From: Sanguinoderma infundibulare
Taxonomy: Eukaryota > Basidiomycota > Agaricomycetes > Polyporales > Polyporaceae
Direction: 5' to 3'
DNA: 64,000 bases
NCBI GenBank assembly: GCA_032821775.1
Contig: JAVLRN010000005.1
Coordinates: 3,472,001 to 3,536,000, forward strand
A program made the translations under genes and the position numbers. The notes under the pieces are model-generated. The model did not search any database and was not told the DNA's origin. It saw nothing but the letters and a program-made list of their open reading frames with translations. Within the stretch, counting starts at the first letter, position 1, and each line of letters opens with the position of its first letter. Shown here piece by piece: positions 22,401-33,150 of this stretch.

Positions 22401-24380
22401 CTCGTCCAAGCGTGTCTCCTGTTCATCTTTGTCCCAGTATAATGCCGGTGAATCTTCGGACGCGCGGCACTTGAGGATGGCATCGACGATTTCACGAGCA
22501 ACGTCCGGTCGAACAGGACTGCTGCTGCCGCCGAGAAGGCAGATAAGATACCTGCGAAAAGTCAGCATCATGGATGGATGGATGGATGAACGGATGGATG
22601 GATGGATGATTGTAAAGATGATGATGTACGATAATGGATGTGAGAAGACGACAAGAGGCGTTTGGGACGCTTATCGCATTCCAAGCGGTCGGACGAGAGG
22701 TGTACCCAAAGGGAGAACAGGTGCAGCAGAATATTGGGACGTACCGCATGAGGAAATGCCAAACATCGAGGCATATCGCGGCAGCTGGAAAAGCACGGTG
22801 GATCGCATTGGCGACATCGCAACAATTGTCCGCAATGACCATGTCCGGGTCGTTGACTCCGAGCAGTTCCAGACGCCGCTTCAGCCCCTTGAGGAGCTCC
22901 TCCAGCTCCCAGTTACCCTTGGTAAAGCAGAATCGCTATCACGACGAGCCCCAGTTAGTACGTCAGTAACAGAAACATGTGCAACACAACGCACCCAAGC
23001 CAAGATGATCGTGTCCTTGTTGAGAATGCTTGTTATACCGCCCTTGTAGACCCGAGTATGTGACTGGCCCTTGTCGACAATGGTGGACTTGTGAGCAGTA
23101 CGGAAGGTAGCATCGACAGAGAGAGCGACACCTGTGATTAAGCGCGGGTGCATTGAGAAGTGATCAGACCGTGAGAGAGTAGCCAGAAACATACCGGTCT
23201 TCGTCCGAAGGCTTTCCTCCGACTCTCTTTGTCTCATCGTTTGGCCGAAGTGGAGGTAAATATCTGTTATTAGGTCGCTACTGACTGACGTCATATCATA
23301 GCCCCCCAGGTGTCGACCCATACGGGGTTCCGAGAAGTTGCTCAGTTTTTTCATATCGGTTTGTCCAGGACATTTTGGCCGTTTCGACCTCGCTTCAAAG
23401 TGAATGAGGTACTCGCGCCATCGTTTGTGGTACTCTAGAAGATGCAGCTCTGGGGTTAAGGTAAGTGAACTAATTTGCGGGGCTCGTACTGTTGTCACTC
23501 ACGTTTGATGCGCTCCGCCAGGCCGGCAGACGTGGTGTCTGGCCGGAACTCAATGATCAAATTGTACAAGTCCCGGGTCACAGCACTGCGCCAATTGAAA
23601 TGAGGCACCTCACCTGTCGCCCCGGTGAGTCCATTTTGAGCTTTTTTTCAGAATGTATGTACTTACGTGGAATTTCCCAGTGTTCCTTTCCCTCCCAGCA
23701 TTGCGCGCTCGCCGTCGACCAGCAATAAGACGAATCTTCCTCATCCTTGTCGGAATCTCCCTTCCCCCTCACCGCCTTGCACTTGTTGCATTGCATCTGC
23801 ACGCCCATCACCATCTCCTCGCGATCGATGCCGTGGACATCACGAGGACCGCTCGGGGCCCACCCGTTGCACACAATGTCGGGAGAGCTGCATCGGGGAC
23901 AGTAGTTGAGGTCGTCGAAGAAGTGGGGGTGGAGGAGGGTAACAGCTTTCAGGTAAGCCAGATCCGGCGTTACGTCCGCCGAAATGTTTCGCGTCTTCTG
24001 ACTGGTGTACGTCGGGGGACAGAACTTCGGACCAAACCATGGAATCTTCAAGCTCATGTTCTTTCGCACCCCCTTCTCGCCTTTCGTATTGCGCGAATGC
24101 TGCCATGCGAACGACACGTACTCGCACGTACCGGAGACAAAATCGAGTTGAGGTTGGTAAGTCGACTGACTCGCCTTCTCCCGGATGGTATACCATTTCC
24201 GAGCCCTTGTACTAACCTTCTCGACACCAGCTGTATCAGTTAATTAGCAGTTGTAATATAAAACAAGGCACTCGCCGTTGTGTCCCAATTCGACAGAAAC
24301 TTCCTTCGACCCTTGCCGTCCGCACCCACCGCAACATTCCCGAGTTGGTCCCGGATGACGCGGTCCTCGAATACCGACAT
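19413..24380 (-). CDS. DUF6729 and DDE transposase-like protein, 1,385 residues (unit copy 1)
   Basis: Probably the transposase of a large basidiomycete DNA transposon. Eleven exons join in phase: 24380-24272, 24230-23667, 23613-23503, 23449-23195, 23131-22995, 22935-22745, 22551-21099, 21033-20806, 20715-20262, 20130-20012, 19949-19413. The N-terminal third is a DUF6729-type domain with [38 protein letters not shown] and QCNKCKAV, a CxxC zinc-binding pattern. Next comes an RNase-H-like core: [20 protein letters not shown] (first Asp), [19 protein letters not shown] (second Asp) with [11 protein letters not shown], and [20 protein letters not shown] (candidate Glu). A Ser/Thr/Pro-rich linker, a basic patch ([14 protein letters not shown]), a helical part and a [20 protein letters not shown] zinc-knuckle-like end follow. 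No frame break is visible. Terminal inverted repeats were not found. A 51-nt stretch in exon 7 (about 22299-22349) could instead be an intron without changing frame. Confidence 0.75.
20740..20799. repeat. 60-bp dispersed repeat inside an intron
   Basis: Same repeat as 19290-19349, same orientation. It fills most of the intron 20716-20805 of the transposase-like gene. Confidence 0.85.
22570..22609. repeat. GGAT-type microsatellite (unit copy 1)
   Basis: About ten near-perfect ATGG/GGAT tetramers inside intron 6 of the transposase-like gene (22552-22744). Confidence 0.9.
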
Positions 24381-24408
24381 GTTGATAATGCCGGAGGATC
24401 AGAGCCGA

Positions 24409-24537
24409 CACCTTTGGAAGCGCGAAGTTGAGCAACGCCCACAGCTCAGGAAGGTTGTTCTGGAGCGGCGTTCCCGTCAGGATAAGGCGGTAGCGAGAGT
24501 GGTAGTACTGCGTGAGTGTCTGGGCGAGTTTACTCTG
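24409..24537 (-). pseudogene. captured exon of an SNF2-family chromatin-remodelling ATPase (unit copy 1)
   Basis: Forty-three residues, [20 protein letters not shown] then [20 protein letters not shown], match the Snf2/Sth1 helicase motif III region almost residue for residue. The fragment starts right after a splice acceptor (ACTGCAG) and ends at a donor-like CCAAAG|GTGTCG, so it looks like one exon lifted with its splice sites. No motif I or II and no later helicase motifs lie around it. It ends 28 bp before the ATG of the transposase-like gene on the same strand. Confidence 0.75.
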
Positions 24538-24852
24538 CAGTGTAACGTGGAGGACGGATGGACAGTGCAATTTTAGGGGCTCGGTGACTCGCGCATGGCG
24601 ATCAAGTATGTAATCCTCAAAACCTCGGACACTCCTCTCCAGCTGGCACAGAAGCATTGCGCATAGTGTATTCGCATCGGTTACTGGGTAGAGTACATGT
24701 TTCAAATCTTTACGGACATTCCGGGACAGGGTCCACCGAGGGAACCACGGAGCTTCATGCGAGCGTAAACCTACGACTGCTCAGTACTGGAGCAAGAACA
24801 TATTTGTACGGGCTATAATATCATAAGTGAATCCGAGCGAGAGGAAATAAAT

Positions 24853-25592
24853 TTAAAGGACGACAATGTGCTCGAGAACAGCGATGAGGGTGTGCTCGCC
24901 ACTGGGGTCATCCCGGTCGTAGCATGATTCAATTGCGAACGCGACCCGCACCGGTAGTCCGAACGGGACGTTGGCAAGGCACGACGGAACCTCGCGTTCC
25001 CCGTTGATATTGTAAAAAGGCAGAGCCGAAGTGATTGACTAAACCAACGTCAGAATTAGTTCGATCTAATGGTTGAGCGTGGCGCGCGCACCTGTCCCGC
25101 CGGGGGTTGGTAACAAACTTGTAATTTTACCTGTCCGTCTTCCTCGGCCAAAAGCCTGGACGTACTGATGTTGCCTGGGATGTGACTTGCAATCTCCCGC
25201 ACTGCGGGGGCAATGCCCAGCCAGTAGATGCGGGATATGTAGTCGTGGTCGTGCTTGATCCAGCATGTTGCGAGGCGTTTGTCCTCCTGTCCGGTTGATT
25301 CAGGACATTGGTAGCCCTCTGCTGTGAGAAAACAATCCTCCCGCGCGATCAGTCCCACAACCTCGAATTGAATCGGGGAGTTCAAGGGAGGGATGTCAAT
25401 ATGCGGGGGCAGCTGGGCACCGCGGAACCGAAGACAGCAGATAGCGCGCTCCTCGCAAGTCTCCGGATCGTACTCCCATGGCATGAAGCGGAGGTTAAGC
25501 GTGGTGAAGACCATCGTGATGATATAGAATGGCATAATGACAATGTTCTCGGCGTCCGCAAGGACGGTAGTGCCGAGGAGAGGACCAGGCAT
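24853..25592 (-). CDS. unrecognised two-exon gene, 228 residues (unit copy 1)
   Basis: Exons 25592-25092 and 25038-24853 join in phase with a 53-bp intron. The protein starts MPGPLLGTTVLADAENIVIM and contains EERAICCLRFRGAQLPPHID, CWIKHDHDYISRIYWLGIAP and PSCLANVPFGLPVRVAFAIE, ending ...VLEHIVVL. It has no signal peptide and no obvious membrane helix, and I do not recognise the family. It lies head to tail upstream of the transposase-like gene inside the duplicated unit, so it could be a cargo or accessory gene of the element. The clean frame, intron and good ATG argue that it is real. Confidence 0.55.
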
Positions 25593-25691
25593 GGTGGGAG
25601 GTTACAAGAACTGGAACTGACATCCCTCCTATAATCAAAGGGCTGCATAATCAGCATGAAGGCACTGCGCGGGCGGCTGGAGCGCACATCG

Positions 25692-25856
25692 GAAACCGTT
25701 CTGGCTCATGACCTCGGCGTGCAACATGTAGATGTCGATGTTGCGTCCCTCGAAGCTAAGCATGGATTGGTCGACTGGATGCTTCGGTACCCACTGCTGG
25801 AAGCACGCCTTCGTGAAGTTGTCGCGACTGAGTGGCGCGTAGGAGAAACCTGACAC
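25692..25856 (-). pseudogene. ARID-like (SWI1-type) domain fragment (unit copy 1)
   Basis: Reads VGVSGFSYAPLSRDNFTKAC, then FQQWVPKHPVDQSMLSFEGR and NIDIYMLHAEVMSQNGF. The pattern F..A...W, D.. ml..eGr.iDly.LH.eVm..GG is that of the first half of the ARID DNA-binding domain in fungal SWI1-like subunits. A TGTCAG precedes the homologous part and GGTTTCC follows it, both splice-site-like. The second half of an ARID domain is missing. Confidence 0.55.
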
Positions 25857-26390
25857 ACCGACGTTGTTCGCAAGAGGTCTCCCATTCTGGGCGCCGCCGT
25901 GAGACGGCACTGATGAAGGGACGTCGGTACAGCGCGCTGAGGCTGATTCGACTGCGATGCGACCTGGAGTGGAAGCTGAGGTACCTCGCGGTGCTAAGGG
26001 TAGGACCAATGTTGGTCCAGGTTGGTCCCGAGGCGCCCGCCGACCAATCGACCAAACTGACCGATCCCGACCAATCTGATCCCCGACCCGGCGTGCACGT
26101 GCACTTTGTCGGGCGCTTATGCTCTCTGGCCCTACGGCCGCAACATTGTCGGGACCCTAACCCTGGCGGTCGAGAGCCGAAGACATTCATATTGGGTGCG
26201 CGTCGCGACAAGACATTGACTGAGGGGCGGGGACAACGAGTAGTTATTAGGGGACAGTGTTCAGTAAGCTATTGTGAACAGCGCGAGGAGAGTGGGATGG
26301 GGGGAGCGCAAGAAGGCGGGAGAGCAAGATAGGGGGAGGAGGACGTAGCGGGAAACATACGCAACAGCACGGAAAGGGACCGGGAGCAAC

Positions 26391-26510
26391 CAGATGATGT
26401 ATAATACACTACTGTACATGGGCGAGCAAGAGGAACGAGCATACGTACACCAGACGACATATAATACACTATTGTACACGGGCAAACAAGAAGAACGAGC
26501 ATACGTACAC
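26391..26510. repeat. two 60-bp tandem repeats (unit copy 2)
   Basis: Same as 19139-19258, shifted by 7,252 bp. Confidence 0.85.
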
Positions 26511-26541
26511 TATCATACACGCGGGGCGATGTTGATGGCCG

Positions 26542-26601
26542 CCAGAACCGGAGTAACCGCTAGCGAGGCTTGAGCGGCTCCCGGAGGGGTTCAAGAGGCT
26601 G
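26542..26601. repeat. 60-bp dispersed repeat, unit copy 2, downstream position
   Basis: Counterpart of 19290-19349. Confidence 0.85.
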
Positions 26602-26664
26602 GAGAGGGAACCTGTCGAGCGCGCGCGAGGGTTGTCCCATCTGTGATGCCGTGATGCCGCGAAC

Positions 26665-29600
26665 CTAGGACTGCAACGCGCCACCCTCCTCGGCGCCACC
26701 CTCCTTGTCAACACTGATGGCGAGGTAGTCGACACGTATGTAGTCCTTCCCATTGTACGAGTAGACCTGTCCCACTGTAAGACCGACAGACTGAACATTT
26801 TTGTATGGTTCAAAGAGGGAGAGCATTGGAGTGGTCGCCGTCGCGTCGACGATGGTCATGCGCTGTTGGAGAAGCTGGGAGAGCGCAATGTCGTGCATCG
26901 CACGGGGACCCATGCCTGCAGTGCCCGCCATCATGCGGCCCCACAGGCTGTGAAGTTCGATAATGAGTTGCTTGGGATGGAAGTAGTGGCCGTCTTTGTT
27001 GAAAGTGAAGAGGTTTTCGGGTTGCAGGAATGGCGGGGGCGTCTCAAGAGCGGGGATGATCTTGCCCTGGGCCTTGGTCTTCTCCACGCGTGCCGTCTGC
27101 CAGACGCCGTCACTGCAGATCCCGCGCACATGGTTTGAGGGCGAGTTCGCAGGGCCAGGATACATGACCCGCTGGCAACGATGACAGGTGTGAACCTTTG
27201 CCTAGAGATGTGTTTGATTGCGATCAGCGATGTGAGTACATGAGTAATGAGATCCGAACCTACCCCGGCACGCTTCCCATTGACCATCTTGCCAAGGAGC
27301 TCGTATCCGCGCTTGCCACCGACTTGGAGGGGGAAAGCGTGGCAATGCGGATGCCAGAAATCCTTCACCTTTCCCGAACGCGCTAATAGAGAAATGTCAG
27401 CAATGAGTATCAGTAGACATGGGGACCGCCAGCAGGAAGAGCATAAAGCCAGGCGAGGCGTGTTGTTCCTTGAGAACAGGACCTCTCTGCAGGCACTTCC
27501 GAGGAGTACTCACATTCGTAGTCGTCTCGTATGATCCGGCTGATCAATTTCGGCTCCAGATCGAAAAGCTTCTCCATGAGGGCGCGAGGCGTCTTCGGCG
27601 GCCTCTCGATCTTCGGCGGCCTCTCTCTCTCGGGCACATTGGGGTCGTTGGCCTTCTTGTTGAGTTCGACGAGCTGTATGTTGTACTGGGATGCGGCGCA
27701 CACCCAGTCGAACGCCGACATCCCGTAGGTCGTCCACTTTCCCGCTGCGCGCATGCGCAAAAACACCAAGAATTCCGCGTAATTGATAGACACGAGCGAC
27801 AGAGAGCGGGGATCGATGTCGCCGGATGCGACAGAGAACACCTGCTGCGAGCGGGTGAGACCTGTTATGGTACGCTTCGGAAAATTTGCTGTGTCCGCTG
27901 GTGCCGCCGGTTGCTGGGTCCGGGGCTGGAAGAAGCTGTTCATGGTGCTTGTTGAGATGAGGTTGAGCTGTTTCGGGTTGTTAGCACATCTCCAGAACCA
28001 GAGTAACCGCTAGCGAGGCTTGAGCGGCTCCCGGAGGGGTTCAGGAGGCTGACGTACCTGAGGATCGACAACCGTGAATGCAGACTGCAATGACGCCGTA
28101 ATCGCTGCCTTCACCCGGGCCTTTCCTGCTGCTATCCCAGGGACAGTCAGGCGTGGTCTCTTGCATGGCGGTGGCTGTTCAGTTGAACTTGAAGGCAGGG
28201 GCTTTGGTTCATCGCTGTTGGAGATCTCAATCACGCCGTCATCTGGCAGCCGTGTTGCAGCGCTCGATGCACGGCGTTTCCGAGTCTGATTAGATAGTTA
28301 GCATACAACTACGCCATCGCTGAAAGAACCAAAAAATATGATGCGCGTACCTGGGGATGGGGGGCACTCTGAGCCGTGTATTTCTCCTTCATTCGAGGCT
28401 CGACGGTACCGCAGTCGACACCTTTGCCTTTGTCCTGGGCTGGCGGATGGTTGGCGGCTTGCTCGGATGCTTCGAGGATTCCCATTTTTTGGTCTCGGCT
28501 GTCGCCGGCATACAACACGTCGTTGATGTTCGTAGTGTTTTTGGCGGCCGGCGTGGCACCAAGGAATGATGGGGTTTGAATAGTGGACAATACGGGGGGA
28601 GGGAAGACTCGGAGCGGTGGCTCAGGGGATGTTGATGAAGAAGATGATGAGCTAGAGGTGATCTCGACCGCGCACGCTGATATTGAGGGCTCGAGGTGCG
28701 AGGCGGTGCTGGACAATGACGTGAACAGCTCCAGGTTGTGCTGGTTAGGTTGCTGTGCGTGTTGTGGTTGTTGGGGGAAGAGTGGTTGAGTCAGAAGACT
28801 CTGGTGCATGTTCGGTACTCCTTGGCGAAGCGTGTCTGGGTGAGCAACGTTCATGGCGAGTATCGGCAAGTGAGAAGTCGCGGTGCTTGCTGTGTTGCCG
28901 GTTGGCGATGCTGCGAAGGGCTCAGGGGATGCAAAGGGCTCGGGATGTGCTGTGGTGCTAGTCGACGACGACGCGAAGGGCTCAGGCGGTTCAGTCGTGT
29001 TCTGTGTCCGGGGTGGTAGTTGATAAAGCAGAGAAGGGTCGATACCGGCGGTCTCGAGGATGTAAGAGGGGTCCAAGAAGTCTTGCGCAGATAGGTTGAC
29101 GAGCTCGTCATTGTCGAGAGATTCTTGTTTGATACCAGCGAGTGAGTGCGTAGCCGCGGTCTCTGCATCCATCTTCATCATACCGAAGGTCTCCCCACTC
29201 AGGGGAGCCTCTAGAACCGGGAGTGTCTTCATATTAGCGTCGATCTTGCCCTTCGCCAAAGCTGCGTTCCAGCGCCGCGCACAATCATTGACAAGGTGGA
29301 CGTGATGAGAACTGAAGGCTGAACAGGCAAATTCGGGGGGGTTCTTGAGCGCGATCTCGATGCGAGTGTTGTGGCGGAGGACAAAGTCGTGACACAGCGC
29401 GGACATCATCTCGATGCCACTGGCGAACGAACGCTGAAGCGAGTTCCAGCCCTTATGGGACCCTTCAATCTGGCTGCCATCAGCCCGCACGTCGTCGCGG
29501 GGACGTGCAAGGCAGCCCTTCCACACGTGTCTGAGTCCTTCCTTGTGTGCCTTCGAATAATGGTTAAAAACATTTAAATCCTTGTGCCGGTTTCGACGTA

Positions 29601-31632
29601 CCTGGGCACCTGCAGCAGTCCATGCGCCCTTTGCCTCCCACTTCCTGAACACCTCGTCCAAGCGTGTCTCCTGTTCATCTTTGTCCCAGTATAATGCCGG
29701 TGAATCTTCGGACGCGCGGCACTTGAGGATGGCATCGACGATTTCACGAGCAACGTCCGGTCGAACAGGACTGCTGCTGCCGCCGAGAAGGCAGATAAGA
29801 TACCTGCGAAAAGTCAGCATCATGGATGGATGGATGGATGAACGGATGGATGGATGGATGATTGTAAAGATGATGATGTACGATAATGGATGTGAGAAGA
29901 CGACAAGAGGCGTTTGGGACGCTTATCGCATTCCAAGCGGTCGGACGAGAGGTGTACCCAAAGGGAGAACAGGTGCAGCAGAATATTGGGACGTACCGCA
30001 TGAGGAAATGCCAAACATCGAGGCATATCGCGGCAGCTGGAAAAGCACGGTGGATCGCATTGGCGACATCGCAACAATTGTCCGCAATGACCATGTCCGG
30101 GTCGTTGACTCCGAGCAGTTCCAGACGCCGCTTCAGCCCCTTGAGGAGCTCCTCCAGCTCCCAGTTACCCTTGGTAAAGCAGAATCGCTATCACGACGAG
30201 CCCCAGTTAGTACGTCAGTAACAGAAACATGTGCAACACAACGCACCCAAGCCAAGATGATCGTGTCCTTGTTGAGAATGCTTGTTATACCGCCCTTGTA
30301 GACCCGAGTATGTGACTGGCCCTTGTCGACAATGGTGGACTTGTGAGCAGTACGGAAGGTAGCATCGACAGAGAGAGCGACACCTGTGATTAAGCGCGGG
30401 TGCATTGAGAAGTGATCAGACCGTGAGAGAGTAGCCAGAAACATACCGGTCTTCGTCCGAAGGCTTTCCTCCGACTCTCTTTGTCTCATCGTTTGGCCGA
30501 AGTGGAGGTAAATATCTGTTATTAGGTCGCTACTGACTGACGTCATATCATAGCCCCCCAGGTGTCGACCCATACGGGGTTCCGAGAAGTTGCTCAGTTT
30601 TTTCATATCGGTTTGTCCAGGACATTTTGGCCGTTTCGACCTCGCTTCAAAGTGAATGAGGTACTCGCGCCATCGTTTGTGGTACTCTAGAAGATGCAGC
30701 TCTGGGGTTAAGGTAAGTGAACTAATTTGCGGGGCTCGTACTGTTGTCACTCACGTTTGATGCGCTCCGCCAGGCCGGCAGACGTGGTGTCTGGCCGGAA
30801 CTCAATGATCAAATTGTACAAGTCCCGGGTCACAGCACTGCGCCAATTGAAATGAGGCACCTCACCTGTCGCCCCGGTGAGTCCATTTTGAGCTTTTTTT
30901 CAGAATGTATGTACTTACGTGGAATTTCCCAGTGTTCCTTTCCCTCCCAGCATTGCGCGCTCGCCGTCGACCAGCAATAAGACGAATCTTCCTCATCCTT
31001 GTCGGAATCTCCCTTCCCCCTCACCGCCTTGCACTTGTTGCATTGCATCTGCACGCCCATCACCATCTCCTCGCGATCGATGCCGTGGACATCACGAGGA
31101 CCGCTCGGGGCCCACCCGTTGCACACAATGTCGGGAGAGCTGCATCGGGGACAGTAGTTGAGGTCGTCGAAGAAGTGGGGGTGGAGGAGGGTAACAGCTT
31201 TCAGGTAAGCCAGATCCGGCGTTACGTCCGCCGAAATGTTTCGCGTCTTCTGACTGGTGTACGTCGGGGGACAGAACTTCGGACCAAACCATGGAATCTT
31301 CAAGCTCATGTTCTTTCGCACCCCCTTCTCGCCTTTCGTATTGCGCGAATGCTGCCATGCGAACGACACGTACTCGCACGTACCGGAGACAAAATCGAGT
31401 TGAGGTTGGTAAGTCGACTGACTCGCCTTCTCCCGGATGGTATACCATTTCCGAGCCCTTGTACTAACCTTCTCGACACCAGCTGTATCAGTTAATTAGC
31501 AGTTGTAATATAAAACAAGGCACTCGCCGTTGTGTCCCAATTCGACAGAAACTTCCTTCGACCCTTGCCGTCCGCACCCACCGCAACATTCCCGAGTTGG
31601 TCCCGGATGACGCGGTCCTCGAATACCGACAT
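26665..31632 (-). CDS. DUF6729 and DDE transposase-like protein, 1,385 residues (unit copy 2)
   Basis: Identical in all coding segments compared with 19413-24380; exon coordinates are those plus 7,252. Both copies lack frameshifts or stops, so neither can be called the decayed one. Confidence 0.75.
27992..28051. repeat. 60-bp dispersed repeat, unit copy 2, intron position
   Basis: Counterpart of 20740-20799. Confidence 0.85.
29822..29861. repeat. GGAT-type microsatellite (unit copy 2)
   Basis: Same tract and same length as at 22570. Tetramer tracts usually change length quickly, so equal length supports a recent duplication or an assembly copy. Confidence 0.9.
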
Positions 31633-31660
31633 GTTGATAATGCCGGAGGATCAGAGCCGA

Positions 31661-31789
31661 CACCTTTGGAAGCGCGAAGTTGAGCAACGCCCACAGCTCA
31701 GGAAGGTTGTTCTGGAGCGGCGTTCCCGTCAGGATAAGGCGGTAGCGAGAGTGGTAGTACTGCGTGAGTGTCTGGGCGAGTTTACTCTG
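31661..31789 (-). pseudogene. captured SNF2-family exon (unit copy 2)
   Basis: Identical to 24409-24537, shifted by 7,252 bp. Confidence 0.75.
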
Positions 31790-32104
31790 CAGTGTAACGT
31801 GGAGGACGGATGGACAGTGCAATTTTAGGGGCTCGGTGACTCGCGCATGGCGATCAAGTATGTAATCCTCAAAACCTCGGACACTCCTCTCCAGCTGGCA
31901 CAGAAGCATTGCGCATAGTGTATTCGCATCGGTTACTGGGTAGAGTACATGTTTCAAATCTTTACGGACATTCCGGGACAGGGTCCACCGAGGGAACCAC
32001 GGAGCTTCATGCGAGCGTAAACCTACGACTGCTCAGTACTGGAGCAAGAACATATTTGTACGGGCTATAATATCATAAGTGAATCCGAGCGAGAGGAAAT
32101 AAAT

Positions 32105-32844
32105 TTAAAGGACGACAATGTGCTCGAGAACAGCGATGAGGGTGTGCTCGCCACTGGGGTCATCCCGGTCGTAGCATGATTCAATTGCGAACGCGACCCG
32201 CACCGGTAGTCCGAACGGGACGTTGGCAAGGCACGACGGAACCTCGCGTTCCCCGTTGATATTGTAAAAAGGCAGAGCCGAAGTGATTGACTAAACCAAC
32301 GTCAGAATTAGTTCGATCTAATGGTTGAGCGTGGCGCGCGCACCTGTCCCGCCGGGGGTTGGTAACAAACTTGTAATTTTACCTGTCCGTCTTCCTCGGC
32401 CAAAAGCCTGGACGTACTGATGTTGCCTGGGATGTGACTTGCAATCTCCCGCACTGCGGGGGCAATGCCCAGCCAGTAGATGCGGGATATGTAGTCGTGG
32501 TCGTGCTTGATCCAGCATGTTGCGAGGCGTTTGTCCTCCTGTCCGGTTGATTCAGGACATTGGTAGCCCTCTGCTGTGAGAAAACAATCCTCCCGCGCGA
32601 TCAGTCCCACAACCTCGAATTGAATCGGGGAGTTCAAGGGAGGGATGTCAATATGCGGGGGCAGCTGGGCACCGCGGAACCGAAGACAGCAGATAGCGCG
32701 CTCCTCGCAAGTCTCCGGATCGTACTCCCATGGCATGAAGCGGAGGTTAAGCGTGGTGAAGACCATCGTGATGATATAGAATGGCATAATGACAATGTTC
32801 TCGGCGTCCGCAAGGACGGTAGTGCCGAGGAGAGGACCAGGCAT
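32105..32844 (-). CDS. unrecognised two-exon gene, 228 residues (unit copy 2)
   Basis: Identical counterpart of 24853-25592; exons 32844-32344 and 32290-32105. Confidence 0.55.
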
Positions 32845-32943
32845 GGTGGGAGGTTACAAGAACTGGAACTGACATCCCTCCTATAATCAAAGGGCTGCAT
32901 AATCAGCATGAAGGCACTGCGCGGGCGGCTGGAGCGCACATCG

Positions 32944-33108
32944 GAAACCGTTCTGGCTCATGACCTCGGCGTGCAACATGTAGATGTCGATGTTGCGTCC
33001 CTCGAAGCTAAGCATGGATTGGTCGACTGGATGCTTCGGTACCCACTGCTGGAAGCACGCCTTCGTGAAGTTGTCGCGACTGAGTGGCGCGTAGGAGAAA
33101 CCTGACAC
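32944..33108 (-). pseudogene. ARID-like domain fragment (unit copy 2)
   Basis: Counterpart of 25692-25856. Here the open frame runs further upstream to 33318 because copy 2 keeps the original flank. Confidence 0.55.
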
Positions 33109-33150
33109 ACCGACGTTGTTCGCAAGAGGTCTCCCATTCTGGGCGCCGCC

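Larger units (their letters stand above)
18727..25978. repeat. 7,252-bp tandem unit, copy 1
   Basis: Everything from AGGTACCTCGCGG at 18727 recurs exactly 7,252 bp later. The unit holds a transposase-like gene, a companion gene, SNF2-like and ARID-like exon fragments and internal repeats. The three bases AGG are shared by the left flank, the central junction and the right flank, as expected for a microhomology-mediated duplication. Confidence 0.97.

Noticed and set aside
22570..22609. Open frames across the GGAT microsatellite
   Set aside because: The tetramer tract lies in an intron; frames through it come from the repeat.
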